In this document: positions 17,466-26,649 of the stretch, one piece after another
Layout: every line of letters starts with the position of its first letter
How positions within the stretch are numbered: the stretch's first letter is position 1
Source: Cellulomonas denverensis
Lineage (GTDB): Bacteria > Actinomycetota > Actinomycetes > Actinomycetales > Cellulomonadaceae
Reading direction: 5' to 3'
Length of the DNA: 64,000 nt
Assembly: GCF_012396125.1 (NCBI RefSeq)
Contig: NZ_JAAXOX010000004.1
Coordinates: 186,001 to 250,000 of the forward strand
Program-made: the position numbers and the translations under genes
The notes under the pieces: generated by a model
Told to the model about the DNA's origin: nothing
What the model saw: the letters and a program-made list of their open reading frames with translations, nothing else
Databases searched by the model: none

Positions 17466-19901
17466 ATGACCGACACCCCTGTCCTGGCCGCCCCGGTCAC
17501 CCGCCGCAGCTTCGTGAAGTGGAGTGCCGCCGCCGGTGGTGCGGTCGCCGTCGCCGGTGGCGCCGCACACTACGGACTGCTGCCGATCAGCGAGGCCGGT
17601 GCGACTCCCCGGGCCGCCTCGGACGGCAGCCGGCAGGTGTGGAGCGCCTGCATGGTCAACTGCGGCTCGCGCTGCCCGTTGCTGCTCACCGTGCAGGACG
17701 GCCGGGTGACCCGGGTGGACGCCGACCCCACCGGCGACGACGCGGTCGGCACCCAGCAGATCCGGGCCTGTGTGCGCGGGCGCGCGGTCCGGCAGCGGAT
17801 CTACGCCACCGACCGGTTGCGGTACCCGATGCGCCGGGTTGGGCCGCGGGGCTCGGGCGAGTTCGAGCGGATCAGCTGGGAGGAGGCCTTCCAGGAGGTC
17901 GCCGAGCGGCTGACCGCGACGCTGGACACCTACGGCAACGAGGCGGTCTACCTGAACTACGGCACCGGGGTGCTCGGCGCCACGGTCGCCTGCTCCTGGC
18001 CGCCGGCCAGCACCGGTGTCGCGCGGCTGATGAACCTGATGGGCGGCTACCTCAACCACTACTCCGACTACTCCACCGCCCAGATCACCTCCGCCTACCC
18101 GTTCCACTACGGCGGCTGGACCGACGGCAACAGCTTCGACGACCTGGTCAACACCAAACTGTTCGTGATGTTCGGCAACAACCCGCACGAGACCCGGATG
18201 AGCGGTGGCGGCGACCTGTTCACCAGCCAGACCGCCCGGCGCGAGGCCGGGATCCGCACCATCGTGATCGACCCGCGCTACACCGACACCGCGGTCACCA
18301 TGGGCGACGAGTGGGTGCCGATCCGGCCGAACACCGACGCCGCCCTGGTCGCCGGGCTGGCCCACGTCATGATCGACGAGGACCTGCACGACCAGGAGTT
18401 CCTGGACCGCTACTGCGTCGGCTTCGACGAGGACCACCTGCCCGCCGAGGCGGCACCGGGTTCCTCCTACCGGGCCTACGTGCTGGGCGAGGGACCGGAC
18501 GGGGTGGCGAAGACCCCGCAGTGGGCCGCCGGGGTCACCGGCATCCCGGCGGACACCATCGTCCGGCTGGCGCGGGAGATCGCCCTGACCAAGCCGTGCT
18601 GCATCAACCAGGGCTGGGGCCCGCAGCGGCACCACAACGGGGAGAACTCGGCCCGCGCGGTGTTCACCCTGGCGGCGATGATCGGCCAGATCGGCATCCC
18701 GGGCGGTGGCACCGGCGGACGCGAGGGCTTCACCTCGATGGCGACCGCCGCCTTCCCCACCCTGGAGAACCCGGTCGAGACCTCGGTGTCCAACTTCAAC
18801 TGGACCGACGCGATCTACCGCTGGACCGAGATGACTGCCACCTCCGACGGCATCCGGGGCGCCGACCGCCTGACCGCGCCGATCCGGTTCATCTGGCAGT
18901 ACGCCGGCAACGCCCTGGTGAATCAGCACGGGGACATCAACCGGACCGGGGAGATCCTGGCCGAGCCGGACGACCTGCACATCGTGGTGATCGAGTCGCA
19001 CATGACGGTCTCGGCCCGGTACGCCGACATCCTGCTGCCGGACGCGATGACCGCGGAGCAGGTCGACCTGGGCCAGCAGCAGCGGGCCGGGAACCTGGGC
19101 TACCTGATCTTCGCGGACCGGGCGATCGACCCGCCGTGGGAGTGCCGCCCGGTGTACGAGATCCTGACCGGCATCGCCGCCGAGCTCGGTGTCGAGGACG
19201 ACTTCACCGAGGGCAAGTCCCAGGAGGACTGGGTCCGGGAGATCGTCGCCGAGACCCGGGAGCTAAGCCCCGGCGTGCCCGCCTTCGACGAGTTCCGCCG
19301 GCAGGGGATCTACAAGGAGACCAACCCGGACGGTCCGCTGATCCCGTTGCGGGACTTCCGCGAAGACCCGGAGGCGAACCCGCTGGACACCCCGTCGGGC
19401 AAGATCGAGATCTACTCCCAGCAATTGCAGGAGATCGCCGAGACCTGGACCCTGCCGGACGGCGACCGGATCACCGCCCTGCCGGAGTACGTCGAGTCCC
19501 GGGAGGGCCCGGAGGACCCGCTGCGGGAGGTCTACCCGTTGCAGATGATCGGCCACCACTACAAGTCGCGCACCCACTCCAGCTACGGCAACGTCCCGTG
19601 GCTGCAGGAGGCGCACCCACAGCAGATGTGGATGCACCCCACCGACGCCGACGCCCGCGGGATCGGCAACGGGGACACCACCGAGGTGTTCAACGACCGC
19701 GGCCGGATCCGGATCCGGGTGCGGGTCACCCCGAGGATCGCCCCGGGTGTGGTGTCGGTGCCGCAGGGTGCCTGGTTCGACCCGGATGCGGACGGCGTGG
19801 ACGTGGGCGGCAGCACCAACACCCTGACCAGTCTGCACCCCTCGCCGCTGGCCAAGGGCAATGCCCAGCACACCAACCTGGTCCAGGTGGAGCGGGTGTG
19901 A
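17466..19901 (+). CDS. dmsA: DMSO-reductase-type molybdopterin oxidoreductase, catalytic subunit
   Basis: This 811-residue protein has a twin-arginine signal (VTRRSFVKWSAAAGG, residues 11-25), so it is exported folded. The Fe4S4 cysteines are C62, C66, C70 and C102. The probable molybdenum ligand is Ser203 in DYSTAQI, which places it in the DMSO/TMAO reductase type and not the Cys-ligand nitrate type. The C-terminal molydopterin-dinucleotide-binding domain includes YPLQMIGHHYKSRTHSSYGN. It should reduce DMSO or a related S-/N-oxide in anaerobic respiration; the exact acceptor is unproven. The ribosome site is GAAGGAGAG. The stop overlaps the start of the chaperone gene. Confidence 0.93.
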   Translation: MTDTPVLAAPVTRRSFVKWSAAAGGAVAVAGGAAHYGLLPISEAGATPRAASDGSRQVWSACMVNCGSRCPLLLTVQDGRVTRVDADPTGDDAVGTQQIRACVRGRAVRQRIYATDRLRYPMRRVGPRGSGEFERISWEEAFQEVAERLTATLDTYGNEAVYLNYGTGVLGATVACSWPPASTGVARLMNLMGGYLNHYSDYSTAQITSAYPFHYGGWTDGNSFDDLVNTKLFVMFGNNPHETRMSGGGDLFTSQTARREAGIRTIVIDPRYTDTAVTMGDEWVPIRPNTDAALVAGLAHVMIDEDLHDQEFLDRYCVGFDEDHLPAEAAPGSSYRAYVLGEGPDGVAKTPQWAAGVTGIPADTIVRLAREIALTKPCCINQGWGPQRHHNGENSARAVFTLAAMIGQIGIPGGGTGGREGFTSMATAAFPTLENPVETSVSNFNWTDAIYRWTEMTATSDGIRGADRLTAPIRFIWQYAGNALVNQHGDINRTGEILAEPDDLHIVVIESHMTVSARYADILLPDAMTAEQVDLGQQQRAGNLGYLIFADRAIDPPWECRPVYEILTGIAAELGVEDDFTEGKSQEDWVREIVAETRELSPGVPAFDEFRRQGIYKETNPDGPLIPLRDFREDPEANPLDTPSGKIEIYSQQLQEIAETWTLPDGDRITALPEYVESREGPEDPLREVYPLQMIGHHYKSRTHSSYGNVPWLQEAHPQQMWMHPTDADARGIGNGDTTEVFNDRGRIRIRVRVTPRIAPGVVSVPQGAWFDPDADGVDVGGSTNTLTSLHPSPLAKGNAQHTNLVQVERV

Positions 19902-20563
19902 CCGGGGTCGACACCGGCCGGGGTGCCCTGGCGGAACGGCTGGACGTGCTGGCCGGGTGCTACGCCTTCACCTCCCGGCTGCTGCTGGCCCCACCGGACC
20001 CGGACCTGATCGCCCGGCTGCGCGAGCCCGGGCTGCTGGCCGGCTGGCCGCTGCGGGACGACCGCTCCGCCGAGGGAGTGCGCCTGCTGCTCGACGGCAC
20101 CCGGGCCCCGGCGCTCGATCTGGGACGGGACTTCCAGCGACTGTTCGTCGGTCCCGGTCACCCGCTGGCCCCGCCGTACGAGTCGGTGCACCGGACCGCC
20201 GACCACCTGGTCTTCGACGAGCAGACCGCGCAGGTGCGGGAGGTCTACCGGCGACTCGGCCGGGTCGCCCCGGCGCTGAACCGAGAACCGGACGATCACC
20301 TGGGCCTGGAGCTGGACTTCCTCAGCCTACTGAGCGTGCGGGCGCTGGACGCGATCGATGCCGGGGACGTCGGCCTGCTAGACGCCCTGCTCGCCACCCA
20401 GCAGACCTTCCTGACCGAGCACGTGCTGTGCTGGGCCGGCGACGTCACCGCCCTGATCGCCGAGCATGCCCGGACCGACTTCTACCGCGGGACGGCCGCG
20501 CTGGTCGACGGCGTGCTCGCCGAGGCCACCCGGACCCTGGTGCCCGACAAGCCGGACCGATGA
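19898..20563 (+). CDS. TorD/DmsD-family molybdoenzyme chaperone
   Basis: This 221-residue all-helical protein starts at GTG 19898, overlapping the dmsA stop (GTGA). It has the family signatures FQRLFVGPGHPLAPPYESV and EPDDHLGLELDFL. Members bind the Tat signal peptide of the partner molybdoenzyme, hold it for cofactor loading and prevent early export. Its position directly after dmsA makes DmsA the expected client. The stop overlaps the next start (ATGA), so the Fe/S gene is translationally coupled. Confidence 0.88.
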   Translation: MTGVDTGRGALAERLDVLAGCYAFTSRLLLAPPDPDLIARLREPGLLAGWPLRDDRSAEGVRLLLDGTRAPALDLGRDFQRLFVGPGHPLAPPYESVHRTADHLVFDEQTAQVREVYRRLGRVAPALNREPDDHLGLELDFLSLLSVRALDAIDAGDVGLLDALLATQQTFLTEHVLCWAGDVTALIAEHARTDFYRGTAALVDGVLAEATRTLVPDKPDR

Positions 20564-21612
20564 CCGACGGCCCCTCCCCCCGGGCGGCGGAGGCACTGCG
20601 GGCGGCCACCGGGGCGCCCACCGGGGCGGAGGTCGCCTCCGACCGGCTCGCGCCGCTGCTGCGCTGGCTGGCCCTGCGCCCGGAGCCGGCCGATCTGGTG
20701 CTGGCCTGCTGCGCGGCGACCGGCGCCGAACCGGTGACCGTCCCGCATCCCGGCGTGGTGGTGATCGCGCTGCCGGTCTGCGCGGCCACGCTGCCGGTGT
20801 CCGGCTGGCTGGAACTCGCCCTGGCCGGCGCCCGGGCGGTGTCGGTCCCGGCCCACCCGGGGTTGCCCGCCCTGGACCGGGCGCGCGCCCTGCTGTCCGG
20901 TGCACCCCGGCCGCCCGGCGTCGACGCGCTGGCCCCCCGGGCAATGGTCCGGCGACGGCGGTGGGGCCGGGTGTGGCGGGCGCCGGTGCTGGGCGTCGAG
21001 CGGCTCGACCTGCCCCGGCGCGGGGTGATCGCCCCGCTGTCCCGCACCCGCCGGCCCGGCGCCTACGGGCGGCCGGTCACCGAGCGGGGGCGGCTGCTGG
21101 CGACGCTGGCGGCGCTGGGGCTGGACCCGGGGCGGGTGGCGGGGCCGAGGTCGGCGCCGCCCCCGGCCACCCCCTCGGAGCCCATCGGCACCGCTTCCCC
21201 GGCCCTCGACGTGCTCCCCGCCGCCGAGCTGGTCGCCGACGACTGCACCGCCTGCGGGGTGTGCGCCCGCAGCTGCCCGGAGCACGCCCTGGCCCTGGTG
21301 GTGGACCCGGATGGCGGCCCGGCCCGGCTGCACCAGGCGCCCCTGTCCTGCACCGACTGCGGGATCTGCGTCGCGATCTGCCCGGCGGGCGCACTCCACC
21401 GGGCCGGGGTACTGGCACCCGGCGACCGCACCGGCACCCGGGAGCTGGCGGTGCTGCCGGTGACCACCTGCCGCCGGTGCCGGGCCGCGGTGGCGGTGTC
21501 GGTGGTGTCCGGCGACGGGCTGTGCCCGGTGTGCGCCGAGCGGCGGCGGAACCCGTTCGGGTCGACGCTGCACAACCTGGGCCCAGCCGGGGCGGTCCGC
21601 GGGACCCGCTGA
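20560..21612 (+). CDS. Two-cluster ferredoxin-like protein with unusual N- and C-terminal domains, DMSO reductase operon
   Basis: The protein has 350 residues; ATG 20560 overlaps the chaperone stop. A central dicluster ferredoxin module has C229-C232-C235-C239 (CTACGVCARSC) and C264-C267-C270-C274 (CTDCGICVAIC). After it come two CxxC pairs (C304/C307 and C322/C325) resembling a zinc ribbon. The N-terminal ~110 residues (VLACCAATGAEPVTVPHPG, then VIALPVC and LALAGARAVSV) look like a reduced FlpD/MvhD-type domain, an inference from pattern only. Residues ~128-180 are Arg-rich. No signal peptide or membrane segment is seen. It could supply electrons, or assist maturation of the molybdoenzyme. 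The family is not one I can name. Confidence 0.75.
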   Translation: MTDGPSPRAAEALRAATGAPTGAEVASDRLAPLLRWLALRPEPADLVLACCAATGAEPVTVPHPGVVVIALPVCAATLPVSGWLELALAGARAVSVPAHPGLPALDRARALLSGAPRPPGVDALAPRAMVRRRRWGRVWRAPVLGVERLDLPRRGVIAPLSRTRRPGAYGRPVTERGRLLATLAALGLDPGRVAGPRSAPPPATPSEPIGTASPALDVLPAAELVADDCTACGVCARSCPEHALALVVDPDGGPARLHQAPLSCTDCGICVAICPAGALHRAGVLAPGDRTGTRELAVLPVTTCRRCRAAVAVSVVSGDGLCPVCAERRRNPFGSTLHNLGPAGAVRGTR

Positions 21613-21730
21613 GCCCGGCGTGTGGGACCCGTCACGCCCGCGGTGGGGCGCTGGTCCCTGCGCCGGGGCCGGGGACGATGAGAGGCTGACCGTGGCGGGT
21701 GCGCGGGCACCCGGGGACGAGGGGTGCGAG

Positions 21731-22819
21731 ATGGCACGGGTCGTGGTGGTCGGCGGCGGTTACGGGGGCGCGCGGGTCGCGTCGCTGCTGGACGGTGATG
21801 CCGACGTGACGCTGATCGAACCGAAGGACGCCTTCGTGCACGCCTCCGCGGCGCTGCGGGCGGCGGTCGACCCGGCGTGGGAGGAGCGGGTGTTCATCCC
21901 CTACGACCGGCTGCTGGAGCGCGGCACGGTGCTGCACCAGCGGGTGGAGCGCGCGGTGCCCGACCGGGTGCAGCTCGCGGACGGCCGCACGGTCGAGGCG
22001 GACTACCTGGTGCTGGCGACCGGCACCGCCTACCCGTTCCCCGCCAAGTTCATCGAGTCCGAGACCGGGGTCGCCCGGGCCCGGCTGGCCCGGATGCGCG
22101 AGGGCCTGGCCGCCGCCGAGCGGGTGCTGGTGGTCGGCGCCGGACCGGTCGGCCTGGAACTGGTCGGCGAGCTGCGCGAGCGCTACCCCGACCTGGCGAT
22201 CACCGTGGTCGACAAGGAGCCGGACGCGCTCAGCACCGGGGAGTACCTGCCGGAGCTGCGCACCGCGATCCGCGAGCAGCTGACCGGGGTGGACTTCGTG
22301 CTCGGCTCCCGGCTGGGCTACCTGCCGCCGGTGGATGTCGGTGTCTACGGGCCGTTCGCGGTGGACACCCAGGACGGGGTGCGGATCGAGGCCCAGATGT
22401 GGTTCCGCTGCTACGGCAACCAGGCCGACAGCGGCTACTTCGCCGGGGACCTGGCCGATCGCCGCGACGGGCTGGGCCAGCTGCGGGTGGAGCCGACGTT
22501 GCAGGTGCGCGGGCTGCCGACGGTGTTCGCGGTCGGGGACGTCACCGACGTGCCGGAGTCCAAGCGCGCCTCGGCCGCCCGGGCGCACGCCGACGTCGTC
22601 GCGGTCAACATCCGGTCGCTGATCGCCGGTGAGCCGGCGGTCGCCACCCACGAGCCGGAGCCGGAGCGGATCGTGCTGCCGCTGGGCACCCGTGGTGGTG
22701 CCTCGCAGATCGTCGACGCCGAGGGCCGGCACCGGATCCTGGGCGCCGAGGAGACCAGCCGGATCAAGGGCCAGGACCTGTTCAGCACCGATGTCGCGGA
22801 GCTGTTCGGTCAGCTCTGA
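21731..22819 (+). CDS. FAD/NAD(P)-dependent oxidoreductase, AIFM2/NDH-2-like
   Basis: This 362-residue pyridine-nucleotide disulfide-type oxidoreductase starts at ATG 21731. The N-terminal FAD motif is VVVVGGGYGGARVASLL, the NAD(P) motif is VLVVGAGPVGLELVGEL, and the C-terminal FAD-contact motif is TVFAVGDVTD. There is no CxxC redox pair. The pattern resembles AMID/FSP1-type and small NDH-2-type enzymes that oxidise NAD(P)H and may reduce quinones. The extreme C-terminus (GQDLFSTDVAELFGQL) matches the type seen in fungal and bacterial AMID-like proteins. Its coding sequence overlaps the 3' end of the convergent dedA gene by 10 bp. Confidence 0.85.
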   Translation: MARVVVVGGGYGGARVASLLDGDADVTLIEPKDAFVHASAALRAAVDPAWEERVFIPYDRLLERGTVLHQRVERAVPDRVQLADGRTVEADYLVLATGTAYPFPAKFIESETGVARARLARMREGLAAAERVLVVGAGPVGLELVGELRERYPDLAITVVDKEPDALSTGEYLPELRTAIREQLTGVDFVLGSRLGYLPPVDVGVYGPFAVDTQDGVRIEAQMWFRCYGNQADSGYFAGDLADRRDGLGQLRVEPTLQVRGLPTVFAVGDVTDVPESKRASAARAHADVVAVNIRSLIAGEPAVATHEPEPERIVLPLGTRGGASQIVDAEGRHRILGAEETSRIKGQDLFSTDVAELFGQL

Positions 22820-23493
22820 GGGCGACGGCGGCGCAGGCGGCCGATCACGAACTTCGCCACCAGGATCACGATCACCGCGTACACGGTGTAGTTGATCCAG
22901 TCCGAGTAGTGCCCGACGTCCTCCCACTGGGCGCCGAGCACGTACCCGGCGGTGACCAGCGCACTGTTCCAGACCGCCGAGCCGATCGTGGTGTACAGCA
23001 GGAACTTCGGCAGCGGCATCTTTTCCAGGCCCGCCGGGATCGACACCAGCGACCGGACCACCGGCACGCAGCGGCCGATCAGCACCGCCTGGCCGCCGTG
23101 CCGCTCGAACCAGCTCTCCGCCCGGTCCAGGTCCTCGACCTCCATCAGCGGCATCCGGTCCAGCCAGCGCCGCAACCGCTCGCGGCCGAACCAGGCACCG
23201 AGCAGGTAGAGCGCCAGTGCCCCGGTCACCGCACCCAGGGTGGCGCCGGTGATCGCCCAGAACAGCGACATGTGCCCCTGGGAGGCCACGTAGCCGGCCA
23301 CCGGGAGCACCACCTCGGACGGGATGGGCGGGAACAGGTTCTCCAGGGCGACCAGCAGGCCGACACCCAGTGGGCCGAGGGCCTCGACGACGCTCACCAC
23401 CCACCCGGCCAGACCGGTGAGCTCGGCACCGCCGCTCGCGGCAGCGGACAGGGACACGGCTGGGCCACCGGCCAGGGTGAGGGTCGGGTTCAT
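22810..23493 (-). CDS. DedA family membrane protein (second copy)
   Basis: The protein has 227 residues from ATG 23493; GTG 23508 is an alternative start adding five residues. DedA signatures are ALENLFPPIPSEVVLPVAG, AWFGRERL and IGRCVPVVRSLVSIPAG. It is of the classical YngC/DedA type with the E...P.PSE re-entrant loop, unlike the DedA at 5345 that has a GDS loop. Probable role in lipid carrier flipping or membrane homeostasis. It ends within the 3' end of the convergent oxidoreductase gene, a 10-bp antisense overlap, and starts 35 bp after the clpB stop. Confidence 0.9.
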   Translation of the reverse strand: MNPTLTLAGGPAVSLSAAASGGAELTGLAGWVVSVVEALGPLGVGLLVALENLFPPIPSEVVLPVAGYVASQGHMSLFWAITGATLGAVTGALALYLLGAWFGRERLRRWLDRMPLMEVEDLDRAESWFERHGGQAVLIGRCVPVVRSLVSIPAGLEKMPLPKFLLYTTIGSAVWNSALVTAGYVLGAQWEDVGHYSDWINYTVYAVIVILVAKFVIGRLRRRRPQS

Positions 23494-23527
23494 CACCCCG
23501 ATACTCACATGGCCGGTGGCCGAGCAC

Positions 23528-26134
23528 TCAGTCGTTCACTGGCTCCACACGGGTCAGTTCCAGCCCGGACACCTCGCCGACCGGGCGGTCCACCCGCACG
23601 GTGTCGCCGTCGTGCACCTGTCCGGCGAGCAGCAGCCGGGCCAGCCGGTCGCCGATCTCGCGCTGGACCAGCCGGCGCAGCGGCCGGGCACCGTAGGCCG
23701 GGTCGAAGCCCTCGATCGCCAGCCACTCCCGGGCGGCCGGGGTGACCTCCAGGTGCAGCCGACGGTCCTTGAGCCGGGCGGCCAGCGAGGCCACCTGCAG
23801 GTCGACGATCTCGGTGATCTCGGCCAGGGTCAGCGGCTGGAACATCACCACGTCGTCGAGCCGGTTGAGGAACTCCGGCTTGAACTGCTGCCGGACCACC
23901 CCCATCACGGCGTCCTCCTTGGCGGACTGCTCCATCAGCGGGTCGGCCAGGAACTGCGAACCGAGGTTGGAGGTGAGGATCAGGATCACGTTCCGGAAGT
24001 CGACCGTGCGGCCCTGGCCGTCGGTCAGCCGGCCGTCGTCCAGCACCTGCAACAGGATGTCGAAGACCTCCGGGTGCGCCTTCTCCACCTCGTCCAGCAG
24101 CAGCACCGAGTAGGGCCGGCGCCGCACCGCCTCGGTGAGCTGACCACCTTCCTCGTAGCCGACGTACCCCGGCGGGGCACCGATCAGCCGGGCCACCGCG
24201 TGCCGCTCGGCGTACTCCGACATGTCGATCCGGACCATCGCCCGCTCGTCGTCGAAGAGGAAGTCGGCCAGGGCCTTGGCGAGCTCGGTCTTGCCGACGC
24301 CGGTGGGGCCGAGGAACAGGAAGGAGCCGGTCGGACGGTCCGGGTCGGAGATGCCCGCCCGGGCCCGGCGCACGGCGTCCGACACCGCGGCCACGGCGGT
24401 CTTCTGGCCGATCAGGCGCTCGCCGAGCACCTCCTCCATCCGCAGCAGCTTGGCGGTCTCGCCCTCCAGCAGCCGGCCGGCCGGGATGCCGGTCCAGGCG
24501 GCGACCACCTCGGCGATCTCGTCCGGGCCGACCTTGTCCGCGATCATCGGCGCCTCGGGCTGCGGGGCCTGCTCGGCCTGCTCCGCCTCCGCGATCTGCT
24601 TCTCGATCGCCGGGATCTCGCCGTACAACAGCCGGCCGGCCGCGGCCAGATCACCCTCGCGCTGGGCCCGGTCGGCGGCCGACCGCAGCTCGTCCAGCTT
24701 CGCCTTGAGGTCGCCGACCTGGTTGTGGCTGGCCTTCTCGGACTCCCAGCGGGCGGTCAGCCCGGCGAGCTCCTCGCGGCGGTCGGCCAGGTCGGCGCGC
24801 AGCTTCTCCAGCCGCTCCCGGCTGGCCGGGTCGTCGGCCTCGGAGAGCACGACCTCCTCCATCTCCAGCCGGGTGACCGCACGCTGCAGCTCGTCGATCT
24901 CCACCGGGGAGGAGTCCAGCTCCATCCGGAGCCGGGACGCGGCCTCGTCCACCAGGTCGATCGCCTTGTCCGGGAGCTGGCGGCCGGTGATGTACCGGTC
25001 GGACAACCCGGCGGCGGCGACCAGGGCGGCGTCGGAGATGGTCACCTTGTGGTGCGCCTCGTACCGCTCCTTCAGTCCGCGCAGGATCGCGACGGTGTCC
25101 TCCACCGACGGCTCGCCGACGAACACCTGCTGGAACCGGCGCTCCAGGGCGGGGTCCTTCTCGATCCGCTCCCGGTACTCATCCAGGGTGGTGGCGCCGA
25201 CCAGCCGCAGCTCGCCGCGGGCCAGCATCGGCTTGAGCATGTTGCCGGCGTCCATCGCGCCCTCGCCGCCGGCCCCGGCACCGACCACGGTGTGCAGCTC
25301 GTCGATGAAGGTGACGACCTCGCCCTCGGAGGAGGTGATCTCCTCCAGGACGGCCTTCAACCGCTCCTCGAACTCGCCGCGGTACTTCGCCCCGGCGACC
25401 ATCGCCGCCAGGTCGAGGGAGATCAGGCGCTTGCCGCGCAGTGACTCGGGCACGTCACCGGCCACGATCCGCTGGGCCAGGCCCTCGACCACGGCGGTCT
25501 TGCCCACGCCGGGCTCGCCGATCAGCACCGGGTTGTTCTTGGTCCGGCGGGACAGCACCTGGATCACCCGGCGGATCTCGGAGTCACGGCCGATCACCGG
25601 GTCCAGCTTGCCGTCGGCGGCGCGCTGGGTGAGGTCGACGCCGTACTGCTCCAGTGCCTTGAAGGTGCCCTCCGGGTTCGGGCTGCTGACCTTGCCGGTG
25701 CCGCGCACCGAGGGCAGGGCGGCGAGCAGCGCGTCCCGGGAGGCGCCCTGGCCACGCAGCGCGTCGGCGACGCCGGTCTGCCCGGCGGCCAGCGCGATCA
25801 GCAGGTGCTCGGTGGAGACGTAGTCGTCCCCGAGCGAGCGGGCCTCGTCCGAGGCGGTGTCCAGCACCGTGGCGAGCGCGCGCGAGGCGGTGGGCGGGGT
25901 GGCGGTGGAGCCGGTGGCGCTGGGCAGGCCGACCAGGACGGCGCGCACCGAGCGGCCGAGCAGCTGGCGGTCGGCGCCGACCGCGTCCAGCAGCCCGTTC
26001 GCCACGCCGCCGTCCTGCTGGAGCAGGGCGTTCAGCAGGTGGGCGGGCTCGATCTGGGGGTTGCCCGCGGCGGTCGCCTGCTGGATGGCGTCGCCGATGG
26101 CCTCCTGCGACTTGGTGGTGAACTTGGCGTCCAA
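23528..26134 (-). CDS. clpB: ATP-dependent disaggregase ClpB
   Basis: This 868-residue Hsp100 protein starts at TTG 26134, supported by GGAGGGA 7 nt upstream and by the family N-terminus ([16 protein letters not shown]). Domains: Clp N domain (1-145), first AAA+ module with GEPGVGKT and FIDELHT, a long coiled-coil middle domain (about 400-530, Glu/Arg-rich), a second AAA+ module with GPTGVGKT and [11 protein letters not shown], and the C-terminal oligomerisation segment. It works with DnaK/DnaJ/GrpE to rescue aggregated proteins. It lacks the ClpP-binding loop of ClpA/C/X. Upstream lie a HAIR box and a SigH/SigR-like promoter, so heat and oxidative control are expected. Confidence 0.97.
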   Translation of the reverse strand: MDAKFTTKSQEAIGDAIQQATAAGNPQIEPAHLLNALLQQDGGVANGLLDAVGADRQLLGRSVRAVLVGLPSATGSTATPPTASRALATVLDTASDEARSLGDDYVSTEHLLIALAAGQTGVADALRGQGASRDALLAALPSVRGTGKVSSPNPEGTFKALEQYGVDLTQRAADGKLDPVIGRDSEIRRVIQVLSRRTKNNPVLIGEPGVGKTAVVEGLAQRIVAGDVPESLRGKRLISLDLAAMVAGAKYRGEFEERLKAVLEEITSSEGEVVTFIDELHTVVGAGAGGEGAMDAGNMLKPMLARGELRLVGATTLDEYRERIEKDPALERRFQQVFVGEPSVEDTVAILRGLKERYEAHHKVTISDAALVAAAGLSDRYITGRQLPDKAIDLVDEAASRLRMELDSSPVEIDELQRAVTRLEMEEVVLSEADDPASRERLEKLRADLADRREELAGLTARWESEKASHNQVGDLKAKLDELRSAADRAQREGDLAAAGRLLYGEIPAIEKQIAEAEQAEQAPQPEAPMIADKVGPDEIAEVVAAWTGIPAGRLLEGETAKLLRMEEVLGERLIGQKTAVAAVSDAVRRARAGISDPDRPTGSFLFLGPTGVGKTELAKALADFLFDDERAMVRIDMSEYAERHAVARLIGAPPGYVGYEEGGQLTEAVRRRPYSVLLLDEVEKAHPEVFDILLQVLDDGRLTDGQGRTVDFRNVILILTSNLGSQFLADPLMEQSAKEDAVMGVVRQQFKPEFLNRLDDVVMFQPLTLAEITEIVDLQVASLAARLKDRRLHLEVTPAAREWLAIEGFDPAYGARPLRRLVQREIGDRLARLLLAGQVHDGDTVRVDRPVGEVSGLELTRVEPVND

Positions 26135-26200
26135 CTGTGTCCCTCCGTGCGTGTGGTTCCTGCTGGCCGGGCCACCGGGCTCGGCACGTCTGAGGGGTTC

Positions 26201-26226
26201 AACCCGAGCGAAGTTGAGTCTATTCC
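26201..26226 (-). promoter_or_regulatory. SigH/SigR-like promoter of clpB
   Basis: On the minus strand GGAAT (complement of 26222-26226), an 18-nt spacer, then GTT (complement of 26201-26203). This matches the GGAAT-N18-GTT consensus of actinobacterial oxidative/heat-stress sigma factors. It predicts a leader of about 60 nt before TTG 26134. Confidence 0.55.
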
Positions 26227-26233
26227 GCTCAAC
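26213..26233 (-). promoter_or_regulatory. HAIR-like HspR operator upstream of clpB
   Basis: GTTGAGT-N7-GCTCAAC matches 11 of 14 positions of the HAIR consensus CTTGAGT-N7-ACTCAAG. It overlaps the -35-like GGAAT of the stress promoter, as expected for a repressor site. Confidence 0.6.
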
Positions 26234-26649
26234 CTTGCTCCGCGAGCCGAGCGGGTGACAACGGCGACATGACTGTTGTCACGGCCGCCCGTGACGCCCT
26301 GGACGCCCGCCCGTCACCTGCCTGACACATCCCCGCGCCGGGCTTATGTCGGATTTCGTCGATTCCAGATCGGGACATAACGGGACAATCGTGGCATCTG
26401 GATGTGACTCATCTCACATCCGGCATGGATCGGATTGCCAGCCACCCGGAACCGGTCACAGTCTGGGTTGCACCCACCGGGCGACCCCGGCCGGGCGAAT
26501 CACCCGCCTCCCCGTCCCGTCTCGTTCACCCGTACGAGTGACCCTCCGACGCAAGCCAGTCACAGCACGCTCCCCGCCCATCGCCGCGTCAACGTCGCCG
26601 ACGGCATCCCGAGCCCCTCCGCTCCCGAGCAGCCGACGAGGTGACGTCC
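26234..26649. other. Long AT-richer intergenic region upstream of the exopolysaccharide operon
   Basis: This divergent gap is less GC-rich than its surroundings. It contains the CRP-type palindrome at 26400-26421 and two GGGACA copies (26381-26396). A weak -10-like CAGTCT lies at 26459-26464, about 60 bp downstream of the palindrome centre. The ribosome site GAGGTGA lies just before GTG 26650. No gene or RNA element with support was seen. Confidence 0.6.
26400..26421. promoter_or_regulatory. Perfect CRP/GlxR-type binding palindrome
   Basis: GGATGTGA-N6-TCACATCC, with the core TGTGA-N6-TCACA, is a full match to the consensus of CRP-family regulators (Crp, GlxR). It lies 229 bp upstream of the GT2 gene start and is about 178 bp from the clpB promoter, so it more likely serves the GT2 operon. 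Confidence 0.65.

Noticed and set aside
26641..26649. GTG 26641 as start of the GT2 gene
   Set aside because: It lies within the ribosome site GAGGTGA that correctly serves GTG 26650.
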